A stretch of 64,000 nt of DNA from Ustulina deusta (taxonomy: Eukaryota; Ascomycota; Sordariomycetes; Xylariales; Xylariaceae): contig JAJNNX010000005.1 of NCBI GenBank assembly GCA_023159155.1, positions 1,302,001-1,366,000 of the forward strand, in the 5' to 3' direction. How positions within the stretch are numbered: position 1 is the stretch's first letter; each line of letters opens with the position of its first letter. A program made the translations under genes and the position numbers. A model generated the notes under the pieces. The model had not been told where the DNA came from, did no database searches, and saw only the letters and a program-made list of their open reading frames with translations. Below are positions 37,604 through 50,678 of the stretch, piece after piece.

Positions 37604-38819
37604 CTAGGCCTTGACGGCCTTACGGGCCATGGTGCTGCGTAGCTTGATGGTCTGCTCGTACAATACGTCTTTGAGGGCGAACAGGAAGGCGGCGGTGAGC
37701 ACGCTCTGCGTGACCTTGGGGCCGATGCCTGGTGCGAGCAAGTCTCGTTAGTTATACATTCATCAAAGTGCTGCAGTACCCGCAGATGGAGCGACAGGGG
37801 ATCGGATAATATAAGTCGTCTAGATATCTGGGGAAATTTGAGAGATAGGAGGAATGGATGAATGACAGGCTCACCCTTGTACAACCCCGCGTAGCCCTCT
37901 TCCTTGATAACACGGCTTATGGCCTGGCTCATGCCCTCCTTCTGGCCGTTGCCGGCGACGTGCATCTGGCTCTTGACCGTGATGTAGGGGTACGTGATGG
38001 AGGTGGCGAACAGCTTGCCGAGGGCGCCCAGGAAGAAGGCAACGGTGGGCGTGGCATTGCGCTTCCGGCGGGCCTCAAAGACGTTCTTCATCTGCTCGAA
38101 GAGGGTGTACTGTAGGATGGGGTTGATGACGAGGATGAGGGCGGGGATGACGCCGCGGAACAGGGCCTGCGGCCCCTCCTCACGCAGCAGCGCCATGAGG
38201 GTGCCGATGGTGGTCGGCGGCTTCGGCTTGCCCTGGACGGCCTTGGCGCCGCTGCCCTCGACCACGAGCTCCTGCGAGGCCTCGAGCGACTCCCTGCGCG
38301 TCGTCATGCGCGTGTTGACGACCCAGATGGGGTTCGTCAGGATCACCGTCGCGGACCCCGCCAGCGCGCCCGCCATCATCGACTCCACCGTCGTCAGCTT
38401 CCGAGACGCCCGCCCCGCCTTGGCCGCCGCCTGCTCGAAGAAGGCCCGCGTCCACTCGTACCAGTAGTAGTACACGAAGTTGGTCACGCTGATCCCGAAC
38501 ACGGCGCTGTCCAGCCCCGCGTACAGGCCCGCGACGCCCTCGCGCGCTACGATGCGCTTCACGGCTGCTAGGAAGCCCGTCTCGGCTCGCTTCGACTCGA
38601 CTTGGGCGCGCGTGGAGAGGGTGATGAGAGGGTATCTGTTGTTGGTGTTGTGTCTCGTTAGCCAGGGGTTCTTCGCGCAAAGCAGGTGGTTTTGTCGTGA
38701 TTAGGCGCGGTCATATGTCGCGGCACATACGTCAAAACCGTAGAGAGGACTCCTCCGCCAGCGCCGGCGAGCGCGTGCGCAACATTATCGTTTTGGGGGA
38801 CGACCGGTTTCGAGGCCAT
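37604..38819 (-). CDS. ANT1: Peroxisomal membrane carrier PMP47 / adenine nucleotide transporter ANT1
   Basis: Three exons (38731-38819, 37875-38635, 37604-37728) give 324 aa. A mitochondrial carrier family fold is clear from three repeats: YPLITLSTR, NPIWVVNTRM (strongest signature) and YPYITVKSQ. These are the degenerate motifs of the PMP47/ANT1 branch, in which the first and third repeats lack the classic Px(D/E)xx(K/R). NFVYYYWYEWTRAFF and ITNPILQYTLFEQ-like text (INPILQYTLFEQ) fit too. In yeast Ant1 imports ATP into peroxisomes for fatty-acid activation. The start MASKPVVPQNDNVAHALAGA is typical. The first intron (GTATGT donor, CAACAG acceptor) splits the first signature. The protein ends ARKAVKA. 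The sequence does not rule out an alternative substrate. Confidence 0.87.
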
Positions 38820-40368
38820 CGTCTTGGCTTTGGCTCGGCTCGGTTTGATTCAGCTTGGTTCTGGTGAGATTCGTCTGTGTCGAGACTCCCGAAAGAGAGG
38901 GAGCTTAAGGTATCGGTTTGTGTTCATCAGCTTGCAGGACGCAATAATAAGTAGACCTCATAGCTTATGAAAAGGTAAAAGGTCACACATTGTACGGAGT
39001 AGAGTAGTAGGTAGTGTCGCGCACAGGTTTAAGGTTCTGCTATGATGGTCGGCGCCGTGAATCGAAGCTGAGCCGAGGTCCGATTACATCACTGGAAGCG
39101 CCGCTACAAGGCACAGAGAACGGGCGCAATTACAGTGCTGAGTGGTCGCTCCAGTGGTTCCCCGCGCCCACTAAATCCGCTCCACCAAGCCCAACAGTGC
39201 CAGAAGTGACCGATGCGATGCCGCAGTACCTACCTAGGTAATGTATGTCATTCGATTTTCACATGCGAATTAGCCAATTGGATGGTTGTCCACAAGCTTG
39301 TGATTTATATTTGCCGCAACTTGATGGAATTAGTCCGTTAACTGGGTAGGTACCTAGTACCTACTCTAGGATGACCTACCTATATTATTGCCCACCTAAT
39401 GCTTTTCTTGTGATACCTATTTGGACCAGGGACCTCGGGAGGTCGCCCACTAACCAATATAGGACTATACCTGCTACATGGTACATATTTATCATCATAC
39501 TAGATGTATGCCATTATCCGTTAGGCGGCATAACAATAGGGTACCTGCCTCCCTAGAGTTTGCTTTTTATTAATCAGTCTCAAGCTAAGCGGCACCTGGT
39601 CTGCGCCTTGTTTGGCACAGATCCATATACAAGCTTGACATACCAAGGTCGGTCGGATTGCCTTTCGGCGTCGTCGAAAAAAAAAAAAAAAAAAGCCAGA
39701 TCGTGGGGAGACAGCGTCCTCGAGAAGCACACAGCGAGGCAACAATGCAGGCGACGCGACCGGTCCCCGGCAGGGATTTCCTCACGTGATCCAACGGGGT
39801 TCTTAAAATAGACCTTACCTGCTTTGCCAAACCTGACCGAACAACCCTGAAAAGCGAGCGTTGCTGAGCGTGTACCGTTCCATCCACGAGCCCTTCCAAT
39901 GTTTTGAGGGGACACCAGTACCTGTAGACAGACTCTTGTCGCGCACCCGGACCCGGCTCTTCAGCTTGATGCAAGTAAGAATCATATTGCGCGCGTTGAT
40001 TCGGCTTCCGGGAATCCTCCATGCTCCCGGCGAAGCTTCTTGGCTTCTCTTGTTTTGTCGCGCCTAGAAGTGGCCAAATTTTGCTCGTTGTGAATCTGAC
40101 GTGCCGGGCAACAGCCTCCAATTTGCCCAGAAACCGTTCGAGAGAGAGCCTGGAGCATCGCACGTTCCATTGCTGTTCTCTTAATTGAGTGCCCCGAACA
40201 ACCGCTCCCTGGTATATGCTTGGACATAGACGCGGCGGCTGTTGCAATTTTGCCCCCTCTCGAGTCCAGATCCAAATCGCCATTCCATTCGTTGACACGT
40301 AACGCTCCACCGTACATGGACACCTCGCCGTGAGTGAAGCTGAAAACAATCGTCCATTCCGTGTGGAG
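38820..40368. other. Divergent intergenic region, 1.5 kb
   Basis: The region between two divergently transcribed genes holds both promoters. It contains TACCTAGGTAATG motifs (39229-39245, 39350-39365, 39540) and a poly-A run at 39679-39694. The minus-strand 305-codon frame at 39585-40502 starts with GTG, contains a run of Phe from that tract and overlaps the next gene, so I leave it out. Confidence 0.5.
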
Positions 40369-42434
40369 ATGGCGCTCACTCCACAACCCGGTGTCAACGG
40401 AGTCAACCACCTCACTCCCACCTCTTCAAATGGCAACTCTACTCCCAGATCCCCCGGCGTCCGACCGATGCTACCTAATCGGTCGGTAACGAGCGGGACC
40501 ATCGAGGATGCGTACGTAAGCTTCGTTCTTCACTGCAATCCTGCCGTACCCCTGGACGTAGACACAACCTCCCTGAGAGAGGCCTTCCGCACGCCGCCCA
40601 AGAGCGAGGGCAAGAGTTTCAGCACATTCACCCTGTTCGAGCTCATTGCAAAGCTCCATCACAAGGAGATCAAGACCTGGGCCGAGTTGGCTCTCCGATT
40701 GGGCGTTGAGCCGCCCGACCATGAGAAAGGGCAGAGCTCCCAGAAGATACAACAATACGCCGTGCGATTGAAAGTACGTCATCTGCTTCCCACCATGCCA
40801 ACCCAACTGACGTAATACAGCGCTGGATGCATTCGATGCACGTGAATGCCTTCTTTGATTATTTGCTGGACAATCCGCATCCGTATTGGACGCAGATACC
40901 CGCCGACAACAATCCCGTCTGCGAGGAGGGTCGCGATGGGGTTGCCGCCGAGGACGACATGGCGTTGCGCGCCCTTCTACCTCACATAAGGCCCCGTCGC
41001 GGTAGAAAGCGTCCCGAGGAAGATGGCTTGAGTAAATCACCCTCACAGAAACCGAGGCTTGATTCGCCAGCCTTTAGCGGCGACGGTCACCCATCGCGTC
41101 CTGACGTGCTCAATTCATGGACACCCCATCCCGATTCGAGGCAGGCTTTTGTCTTTCCTCCGGTTGACCCAAGATCTAGCGTGTTACCGGGACCCGAGTC
41201 GACGTATCCTTGGCAGCATGATGTCGCTCGAGAGCCATTGTCGGCCTACCCGCATTCTGCAGTCACGCCCTCAACAAGGGGCTCTTTTTGGCCCGAGTCC
41301 GCAGAGCCTCGGTCGGCTGTGAGTCCTAAAAGCAAGCCTTTAGGCCGCCGCCATGGAGCCAAAGCCGTCTCCTCTGCTTGGAGAAGCATTGGGGTTTCTG
41401 CGAGTGGCAAGGCTCGAGGGAGGCCACCTATGAACCGCAACATGGACACTCCGCTTTCAGCTTACCCTTCCGATAGGAGTGTGAGCGGACCACCACCGAG
41501 CATGATATTCGACAATTCCCCCCACCAAGGCACGCCGACACCCGTGCATATGACTCTGCCTGAACCTGAGTCCCTAGTGAGGACCCCAGAGCCTACATCT
41601 GCACAGAGTGCCCGGCCACCCCGACCGGGTCGACTGTCGCTTCAGGTTCCTGAAAGAACTAGCGGCCCTGTGCGACTTGCGACACCCCCACCTCCAATCG
41701 TCATGGTGAACGGACGGAATACCACGAACGGAAATGAAAACCCTAATGGGACTAATGCTCACGCCACCGATGCCAATAGTGGTCCTCAACTAGGCTACAC
41801 AATCTTTGATCGAACTTCGGCCATGTATTTGAATCCAGAAAACCCGTCCCGGATCGACAAGATCGAGCTTGATGGGGCTGATAAAACAAATCATGACGAA
41901 GTCGAGAGTGTATTCGTCGTAACGTTGACGGGTTGCAAATGGTACGACCCAAGTGGAGTGGTTGGTCCTCGTCCTACCGTGAGTGAGGTTGTGGCGCTAG
42001 TCCGCGCAGTGATCCGTAGCATCGCGGACCAAGCGCTCACTAAAGAAGCATTCTTAATCAACCTAGCTGCGCTCGTCGGCGGGCACTTCATGATACAGCC
42101 CGAGAGAGAAGTACACCGGCTTGAGATCGGGTCCGACTACACCAAATACCTGTGCAAGTGGGATCTCCATTACGGGGGCATCAAGGGCACCTTCACTCTC
42201 ACGGAGACGGTGCCACATTCGAAGTGGAAGCCAGGTCACCAAATCCTCGGTGAGCCCTTGGCCAAGGATCAGATGCCCACCGAGGGCACACCGGCGGCCG
42301 AATACTGGCAACAGCAGTATAGGAACCTAGCTGTCACGTCTATACGACGACTAGACCATTTAACGAAGGCCAAAGCCAATGCGTTGAACCTCTTGAAGGG
42401 AACACCTGATGTGGATCCACACCGACTCATCTAA
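40369..42434 (+). CDS. ABP2: ARS-binding protein 2-like (Abp2 family) DNA-binding protein
   Basis: Two exons (40369-40773, 40821-42434) give 672 aa. The first ~150 residues contain the Abp2 family domain (Pfam Abp2, PF09441): VSFVLHCNPAVPLDVDTT, then SFSTFTLFELIAKL, KTWAELALRLGVEPPD and, across the intron, QQYAVRLKRWMHSMHVNAFF. Family members bind AT-rich replication-origin (ARS) DNA in fission yeast, and the domain is common in filamentous ascomycetes. Beyond it are basic patches, including the AT-hook-like KARGRPPMN and RRGRKRPEE. A C-terminal domain (~450-650) with a mixed alpha/beta look, TIFDRTSAMYLNPENP and VVTLTGCKWYDPSG, follows. The ATG at 40369 gives a Ser/Pro-rich start; an upstream GTG-initiated extension is unlikely. 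The function in filamentous fungi is inferred, not demonstrated. Confidence 0.82.
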
Positions 42435-45400
42435 GGTCTGTTGTGCTGATGTTTTTCATGACGTGCAGTTGTTTGTCGTCGGTGCGCCTGAGCGTTGTTC
42501 TGCTCCGTGTAGGTGCCATGCGGGACATGGTCGTCCCCCTTGCACCGTAGCGGTGGACTTCTAGATACCCCTTTTTTTTTTTCCTTCTTTCTGTTCGCTG
42601 CTCTTTTATTATTATTATTTCAAGCGAAACACGGTATATAATATGGCGCTTGTAGCTGAAGTATTGTTGTTGCTGTTGTGTATATTTTACTCTTATTTTG
42701 TATCTATTATATGCATCCAAGTTTGAAACGGCCTCGACAGCCATTGGCGCAGGGAAAAGGTGTGGCGGCATTTGATAGACTCAGGAAAAGATTGGTGTAG
42801 ACGGTTTGATAATCTCCGTGTAGATTGCAGGCGAGGAAGTATATAGGCGTGGGAGATTGATAACTCCTGATATATTTTATTCATGAAGATCGATACATGT
42901 TCACTAAGCGCTACTTTTACGGCCCTTGAATGATCCCCTATGTTGTTATAGCTATTTCTATCTTGATATTCTCTCATCTAAGGCAATGTCATATTCAATT
43001 TCTTTCTAGCGGTCGGCCTACTACAAGGCTGCAAGGGAATACGTCGAGAGTGAAATGACGAGATGGCAAGCCTCGTGCTCGCCCCCTTCCATCGTTTGAA
43101 TCACTTCTCGTGATGCGGATATCTCATTATACCGACGGTTGTTAATCGAGCCGAGGGTGCCTGGGCGCTTCTTGTGAACTTCCATCTATTTACCTTGGGC
43201 GCTAAGTCATGCATCCGCCCATGTCGTCGAAGCACCTGACAGTAGCAATAATCTCGCGACCTGCGACAGGACTTCTCCTTTCCTACCTCCTTACTTGACT
43301 TTCGTAGGAGCTGTGATGCCTATTTGCGAGATAGGGTAGTGGTCCGTGGAATAATCGGTAGTCCCACGGAGTTAAACTGTTCATATTGAGGCGATCTCAA
43401 GACCGGTAGGTTCAGTCCTACCTACCTGTGTCCCGCGATTGTTTCATCACGCTTGCGTGTCGGGACATCTCCGGCTCGGGAGAATTGGGGATTCTGAGCG
43501 TTAAATATTCATAGCGGAGGCGATGACAGACAGTATACATACTGTCATGCAATTCGGTAGGGGAAGAGAGAGAAGGGGGGTAGGTAATAAGCCAAATAAT
43601 GCGAGAATCGTCGCTGCTCTCGTTTGGGCACCGAGGTAGGCTTGGTAGGCAGAAACATGTATCTACTTGAGTCGGTCCTTGTGTTGATCGGCAGGTCTCC
43701 GTCACACAAATATGCGCCTCATGTTTTCAGTTCTGCAGAAGCTTTTATTGAAGCAGCCACACCACGTTATATGCGAGCGCACAAATGAGTACATATCAGC
43801 GCCGATCGGCTATATTCAGTAGCATCGGGATGACAGCTGTGCAACGTACACCGCCCAATACATCAATGTGCGTTGACAGCGGCGAATCACTTGCCTGTGA
43901 ATATTTCAGCTGTGCAGGCTGTCTCAGTCCTCTAGGTTAGCCATAATAATGAGACCACCAGTGTTGCGTAATCCCGTACCTTCAGAGTACTCAAGTACCT
44001 GCCTACTAGTGTATATACCTCGTGTGCACTGTCTACAAGGCATGGAACGAAACATACAGTACAGACATGGGTGCTCTCGGCAACCCCGTGGGCTTTTCAT
44101 GTCTTCGGGTCATCTTTTGCGCCAAATGAGGGGAAGGCTTCCCCATGGGCTGGCTGTCTGGCCATGGGTTGCGGTACCTCAGGAATGGGGTGCGGAGAAG
44201 CTGCCGGTTTCTTCCTACCAACTGCCCACAACTCGCAAGCCCGGGGGTGAAGTCGCCAGAGCAGATCGGAGCTAGAACCTCGGGCTATGCCGGATAGGGT
44301 AGCTTGAAGCGCAAATTGAAGATAGGTACCTCGTGTACACGATGTTAGGGAGATAGTTTCTCACCGTCACTTGCTTTGTGCTACGGTACCTCATGTCATC
44401 GTACCTTATAAATAGCCTCCTGCTTACCTGGACAATCGCCAATCGAGGATATTTGTCGTCCCATATTGCCCCACCAGTTTTGTGGGTAATCAGCATTCTT
44501 TCGGGAACCGTAGATCAGGGTCCGTCTATCTTTGCTCAAGGAGGTATTGTAGAGATGGTTTACACTAGATGGCGCTCTTGGAAATCCACTTCCACACCGT
44601 CGGAAAGCTTGATTGAACATACAATACCCATCTTGGTGTGTGATAGGCAACGAGGAATACACCAGAGACTCGTCAAAAAACATCGTCTGAAGAAGCTAGG
44701 CAATGTGGGGTGCCGTGATGACCTTTGTGTGATGCTAGAGGAGGCACCTCCACTTAGCCACTTGGGTACCGTAGGATTCATCGGTCCGAGTCGCCCAATC
44801 AATTCGATGGTCAAGACAGCCACAGACAACATCACCGCCTGCGAGTCTCTGTCGCCCCCAGTCCAACGACAACAAAACTGGGTATTCCAAAATTATTCGT
44901 TACCATTCGATTCCCTCTGCGCTACTGTCAAGCCGGAGGTCGCAGGAATCAGGGTAGGTAGCGCGCTGTATGGTTGGTGCTAGTATTTGTCAGATCTAAC
45001 AGCGGTATATGCTGTTTCTTTGCACATGACGAGATCACACCTCTCCTCCATGATTGTTCTAGCGTTCCTTTATTCTGCGGGAGCAACCATCGCATTGTCT
45101 CGGGTGTGAGAGCTCACTCCATGCCGGTACCGAGCACGACACTAGAGTGTGGTACCGGTTCACTATCTGCACTCGGTTCCTACACTACGGATGTGTACAC
45201 TACGCTCGTAGGCTTGGTAATGAAATCCACCCCTGTCATCCAATCCTTCGAATGCAACCCTCCGCAGTGATGAGCTATCCATGCCGCTTTTTGTCTGTGC
45301 GCAATCTTGCAACTCCGCTCCACTGTATCCCCAGAGCCTCCCCCAGACGGGGGTTAGCGCGTGGACAATACAGTATCAACCCAACACCATGCTCACGGCT

Positions 45401-46584
45401 GTAGGTAGCCGAGGCGAAACACGCATGATCGAGAGCTGTCATATACCGGTATGATATGGGTGCTGCCAACAAGCAACGAGTGTCTAAATTCAGAGTGTGT
45501 ACCGGGGATAGTATTGCTGTTCGGAGTACGAGAGAGTTTTCGACCCTCGTGACTTTCAGAGCTGGTGGGTCAAGGGCATCTCGAGTTTCTGTCATCTCTG
45601 GAATACCGATACTGTAGGGCCATGCCTACCCCAGTATATCTAGCATATTACACCCTAGGGGTTGATTCACCTGAGCAGCAGAAATTTTCTAGCTATCACG
45701 TCTCCGTGTTCTTTCGCTGCCTTATTACAGAGTAGCTCGCCAGATGCCTGCATGGAGTGGACAAGGGGACGTCTAGAATCTGGAGGAATTATTAATTCGC
45801 CAATGAGCCGACATGTTGCTATTCCTATTCCGGTAGTTCTGTTATTCGTTGTGTGCTGATGTTCCCGTGTACGGCGCGGTTGGCGCTACGCATGCAAGGA
45901 CTTCGAACCCGTCTCTGGAAATGGTACACAGGATAACCTCGCAGCTACCTTGCTGCATTATCCCCTCGGTAGACTGCCTACTTACCTAATGTACACTAGG
46001 TATGTACCACGGGAGATTAAATTATAAGCAGTGTACATAGATAGACTTGACACTCTCCTGACGGGATCGACAGGGCAGAGCATGACATTTAGAAACCTAA
46101 GTAAGTATCCAGTATGGTAGGTCGTCAAGAAGCCTGCTTTTTACCAGGCACAGGAGCAAGCATTCACCAAGATACCTCCAGTATGCCCAACGCGCCGCCG
46201 TTGCCATTCACCCCTGTTCGCATCCCTGCACCACATCTCAGACATGGAAGGGGACAGTTCAGGGCGCTTTCGCCTGTACTGTGTCCGCCATGGCAGCAGC
46301 TGGGCAGGTAGTACTCGGTGTCCTGGATAGAAGGTACGGCCGAATATGTCCTCCATGATGACTGCCATAGAAATAATAAAAACCCTGCGTCATCGCCGTG
46401 CTTTCCTGACTGTAGCCCTCTTGTCTCAATTCATTTGCTCGAGAGTGTTGCCACTGAAACAAGGCGGGCGTCTTATTCTTTGCCCAATTCGTAGGGGTTG
46501 ATTGAGCCCCTCCCCCTGAACGATACGCTTCCATTCGCCCTTCGCCACTGCGCGGAAGAATCGACATACTGTAAGACAGTGACG
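42435..46584. other. Gene-poor region, 4.1 kb
   Basis: No gene is supported. Poly-T runs at 42560-42590, TAGGTA motifs (43418-43430, 43580, 43625) and a single 201-codon plus-strand frame at 44378-44983 without family resemblance are the only features. I cannot exclude RNA genes or decayed transposons. Confidence 0.45.
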
Positions 46585-49066
46585 ATGTCGGAGAAGGAGG
46601 TTGTCCCAACGTAAGCTGTTTCCCCAAGTGGAAGAACGCCTCCAGCACCAAACGGAAAGAAAAGTCGAGTCTAACGTAGCCCTCATAGCCCACTTACACA
46701 GGACCCGGCGGCTCTGGCGTGAGTACACACAGAGGAGTCTCATAGCTCTCATCAAACAAGAAAAAGAACACCACATCTAACATCTCGAATTAGCCCCGAG
46801 CCTGTTGGCGATACGGAGAAGGGCCATCATGGCTCTGCCACCCATGTTGATATCAACAAGAACTTGGACGCGAAGTACGTAGCAACAAATTGACAGTCAC
46901 CTACCTACCTAGACTTACCACGACGGGCAGGATCCGAAACCCTCTTGCCGGTATTCCACGTGAGCAGTTGCTTGCCGACGTAGAGGAATTCGCCCAGGAG
47001 AATGGCTTGGGCAGCTACGTGTCGGTCCTGCGAAAGGGGGCTCTCGTTGCGCAGGATCCGACCGGCTTTGAAGACATCCAGGGCTCTGAGGCTCTTGATG
47101 AGGCCGAGATTTACGCTCTCAAGCGTGAAATTACTCATAAGTGGAGTGCTCCTAGAACACTATATCTCACGATTGCTACTTGTTCTATCGGAGCGGCCGT
47201 GCAAGGTTGGGATCAAGAGGGCAGCAATGGCGCCAACCTGACTTTCCCCAAACAGTTTGGCATTGGCTCTGAGTCGACTCACGATGTCTTCCTAGTCGGC
47301 CTGATCAACTCGGCCCCGTACATTGGTTCAGCTTTGTTGGGTTGCTGGTTCTCTGACCCGCTAAACAACTACTTCGGCCGACGAGGTTTGTAAGACCAGA
47401 TCATTGCATCCATGACTCTAGGTATTGACGTGTTTAGGTACTATTTTTATTTCGGCTATCTTCTGTCTGATAACTCCGATCGGCGGTGCTGTTACCCAAA
47501 ATTGGCAACAACTCCTGGCCACGAGAATACTGCTTGGTCTTGGTATGGGTATTAAAGCCTCGACTGTGCCCATCTTCGCCGCCGAAAACAGCCCAGCTGC
47601 CATCCGGGGAGCATTGACTATGACATGGCAGATGTGGACTGCGTTTGGTATCTGGCTCGGAACAATTGCCAATCTAATTGTTGGCCGTGTTGGGCCGATC
47701 GCCTGGCGACGTGAGTAGCTCTGCGGAAATTTCACAGATTGGATATTAACAGCTGCTCGAAATTTAGTGCAGATCGGCTCAGCTTTCATTCCGGCCGTAC
47801 CTCTATGCTGTCTTATTCTTTTTTGCCCAGAGAGTCCTCGCTGGTACATCAAGAAGGGTCGGTATGCCGAGGCGATGACATCACTACTGAAGCTGCGCAA
47901 TGACCCTATTCAGGCAGCTCGTGACCTCTACGCCATCCACGCCCAGATCCAGGTCGAGTCCCAAGTTATCGGAAACGCCTCGTACATATCTCGCTTCTGC
48001 GACCTATTCACGGTCCCTCGCCTTCGACGAGCAACTGGTGCCGCCTTTGTGGTCATGATTGCGCAGCAGCTCTGCGGTTAGTTACAATATTCCGAAAGCC
48101 CGATATCGGGTGTGAAAATTAGTGTCTGACTTTGTTTTGTTAAGGTATCAATATTATTGCTTTCTATTCTTCGACTGTGTTCCGCGCTGCTGGAGCCACT
48201 GACTACCAGGCTCTTCTCGCCTCATTCGGTTTCGGTGCCATCAATTTCATATTCGCGTTCCCAGCCTTCTGGACGATCGATACCTTCGGCCGCCGCGCTC
48301 TACTCCTTTTTACGTTCCCCAACATGGCATGGTCCTTGCTAGCGGCTGGTCTTTTCAACCTCCTCCCCGAGAAATCGACGGCTCAGGTCGCCCTTGTGGC
48401 CGTGTTCATCTACATCTTTGCAGCATTCTACTCTCCTGGTGAAGGTCCTGTTCCGTTCGCTTATAGTGCCGAGGTCTTCCCGCTATCGCACCGTGAAGTT
48501 GGCATGGCTTTCGCAGTGGCAACGAATTTGTTCTGGGCCGCCGTATTGGGAATTACCTTCCCTAAGATTTTGTCATCGCTTACCGTCGTCGTAAGTCCCT
48601 GTTTCCAAGTCTTTTTACTGCTGCGGTTAAAAAATCCCCAGCCGTTGAGCTCAGCGTGAAATCGATGAGGTAGACGAATGAAACTAACGTAAATCCTTTG
48701 GTATAGGGTGCCTTCGGCTTGTACGCTGGCTTTAATATTTTGGGCTTCATTCTGATCTTCCTATGGGTGCCCGAGACGAAGCAGCGCACTCTAGAGGAGC
48801 TAGACTACGTCTTTGCCGTGCCTTCGACGCTATTCATCAAGTACCAGTTCACTAAGGCTCTACCTTGGTGGTTCAAGCGCTGGGTGCTCTTCCAGAAGAA
48901 CGCCACGCTCGAGCCGCTCTACCGCTTCGACAGCCCCCCTGGAGCCGCACACTCAGGACGTGCTCGCAGCTCCTCCGTCGACAAGAAAGATGGTAGTGAT
49001 GTTATTGGAACGGCTACGGGTGTCGATATCACGAGTGCTGGTGACAAGAAGTTGGATGGAAACTGA
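46585..49066 (+). CDS. MFS sugar transporter (SP family)
   Basis: Seven exons (46585-46610, 46794-46874, 46931-47385, 47438-47710, 47768-48076, 48145-48590, 48707-49066) give 649 aa and sum to 1950 nt. The start [19 protein letters not shown] comes from a 26-nt first exon with a GTAAGC donor, and the second acceptor has a CTAAC branch. Next come DINKNLDAK and [19 protein letters not shown], the cytosolic N-terminal leader of a fungal sugar porter subgroup. The core has [20 protein letters not shown] (loop 2-3), [12 protein letters not shown] (PESPR motif, after TM6), FGRRALLLF and [13 protein letters not shown] (PETK motif). Twelve membrane helices are expected in the plasma membrane. It is a proton-coupled or facilitated sugar or polyol carrier; the exact substrate is unknown. 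Confidence 0.87.
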
Positions 49067-50678
49067 GAAAGGCAAACTACAAGCATTTCTTGTTTCTTTA
49101 CAGAAAATGTCCTCCGCTGCATATGACATGTAAGCCGATGAGTCGATCTTTCTCTTGCTTTCAGTTGAAAATTATACCCTCATACGCATTTGCTATATAT
49201 AGTAGCTACCTAATCGGTAGGAAAATCAAATTGGAGCTGAGATACTACGTACTATTATTTACCCGGTCTCTACTATAATTTCTTTGTACATGGAGTCGTG
49301 TGGAATGACGCAACGAGGTAAGCCTGTGTTTGAGCCTTGAGGTCACCATTCACGTCTTGACGCTGTGCAAATATATGGACGGGAAATACTTAACTACTTT
49401 CTCCAGGCTAGAATACCATCTCACCGTAGGCAGTCAATGAGCAGCCACAAGAAAAAACAGTGAGAGAAGGCATTGCCGGTATTAATCGGTCAGGAAGAAA
49501 TGTTTTCGATATTGTTGGGTGGCAGCACTCTTATGCTAAAAAGGTTGAGACTGCTTAAACCGCAGGCGGCTAGCAAGTTGTCCCTCTCCGAAGGAAAAGT
49601 ATCGTTGCTTTATCATACCCAGACCATTCCATGCATAGACGGCCACGGCTACCGGGTGTAACACGGCCGGGTACGGAATTTGGATCCGAAGCGCTTATTG
49701 CCTAGCACCATGTGTTGTTTTTCTGCCTTGCCGGGGTAGGTGTGACGACTCGGTAGTTTGGTGTGTTGGCGTGCTTCTGTCACCCTGATGATAACGCGGC
49801 CGGCAGCAACTCCAACAAACGAGTATCGTTTTGTTTACGTGTGTCCTACGTCCACCAGGAGGAAGGATCAGTACTAGAGCAATCCACGCGTACTATCTAT
49901 CGTTGGGGCTAGGGCTTGACTTAGATGCCCTCTGTTATAGATTGCTATCGCTGTATCACGACCGATAGACCCGTTCTCAACTCGCAGGTCAGTCTTTATT
50001 TTGTTGCCGCGAGGTTGAGGGGAGTCTACTCCCTCACTTGCCCAACACGCTAATAGGACGATTCGAAAATGCCGCGGCGAATAACATATATATCAGGCGT
50101 ATATAGGTTATCAGTCCTCCACGTGACGTTCACGGTCGACAACGTGCGGAAGGAATCGGTAACACACACTGGCACATCCCGCTCAAGCACGCGCTGGGGT
50201 CTCATGTCCAACGATTCACGTGTTTAGTGTTCCGGGCGCCTCCCGGTCTCACGAATCGTTTTCGGAGACGCGACGGTTTCAAAGGAATCATGGCCGGCAG
50301 CATGGTTAGGCATGTGTGACGGCAACGGCATCAGCTGGGGAATGATACCAGAGGCCGTTGTATCAAACCTTGATTCTTGTATTTCTACTCGTCCTGCGCT
50401 CGAGAAAGGGATGAAGGCGTAACACATGCTGGTAGTTGGCCATTTCCGTACCAATAGAAACGGCCAGGAGTCGTTCTACTGTGCCACCATCCAGGACCCT
50501 TTCCCTTATCACCCGGGGCCGCGGTGCTGCTTCATCAACCTTTCGCTCCTCCCTCCCGGGCCACAGAACGAAAACTACAGCAAAAACTATTCTGCCTAAA
50601 CCGCTTGTTCAGCACGGCTATTGCGAATACGCACCCGGAAGTAAAGGTCGAACAACTCTGGAGCTAAGTCGCATCGTT
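49067..50678. other. Intergenic, 1.6 kb
   Basis: 3' flank of the transporter and promoter of the next gene. It is AT-richer at 49100-49300. No gene, repeat array or RNA gene was seen. Confidence 0.5.

Noticed and set aside
39585..40502. 305-codon minus-strand frame
   Set aside because: Starts with GTG, includes a Phe run translated from a poly-A tract, overlaps the Abp2-like gene and its leader, and has no known domain.
44378..44983. 201-codon plus-strand frame in the 4.1-kb gap
   Set aside because: No family resemblance and mixed hydrophobic and random text; without transcripts or homologues it is not supported.
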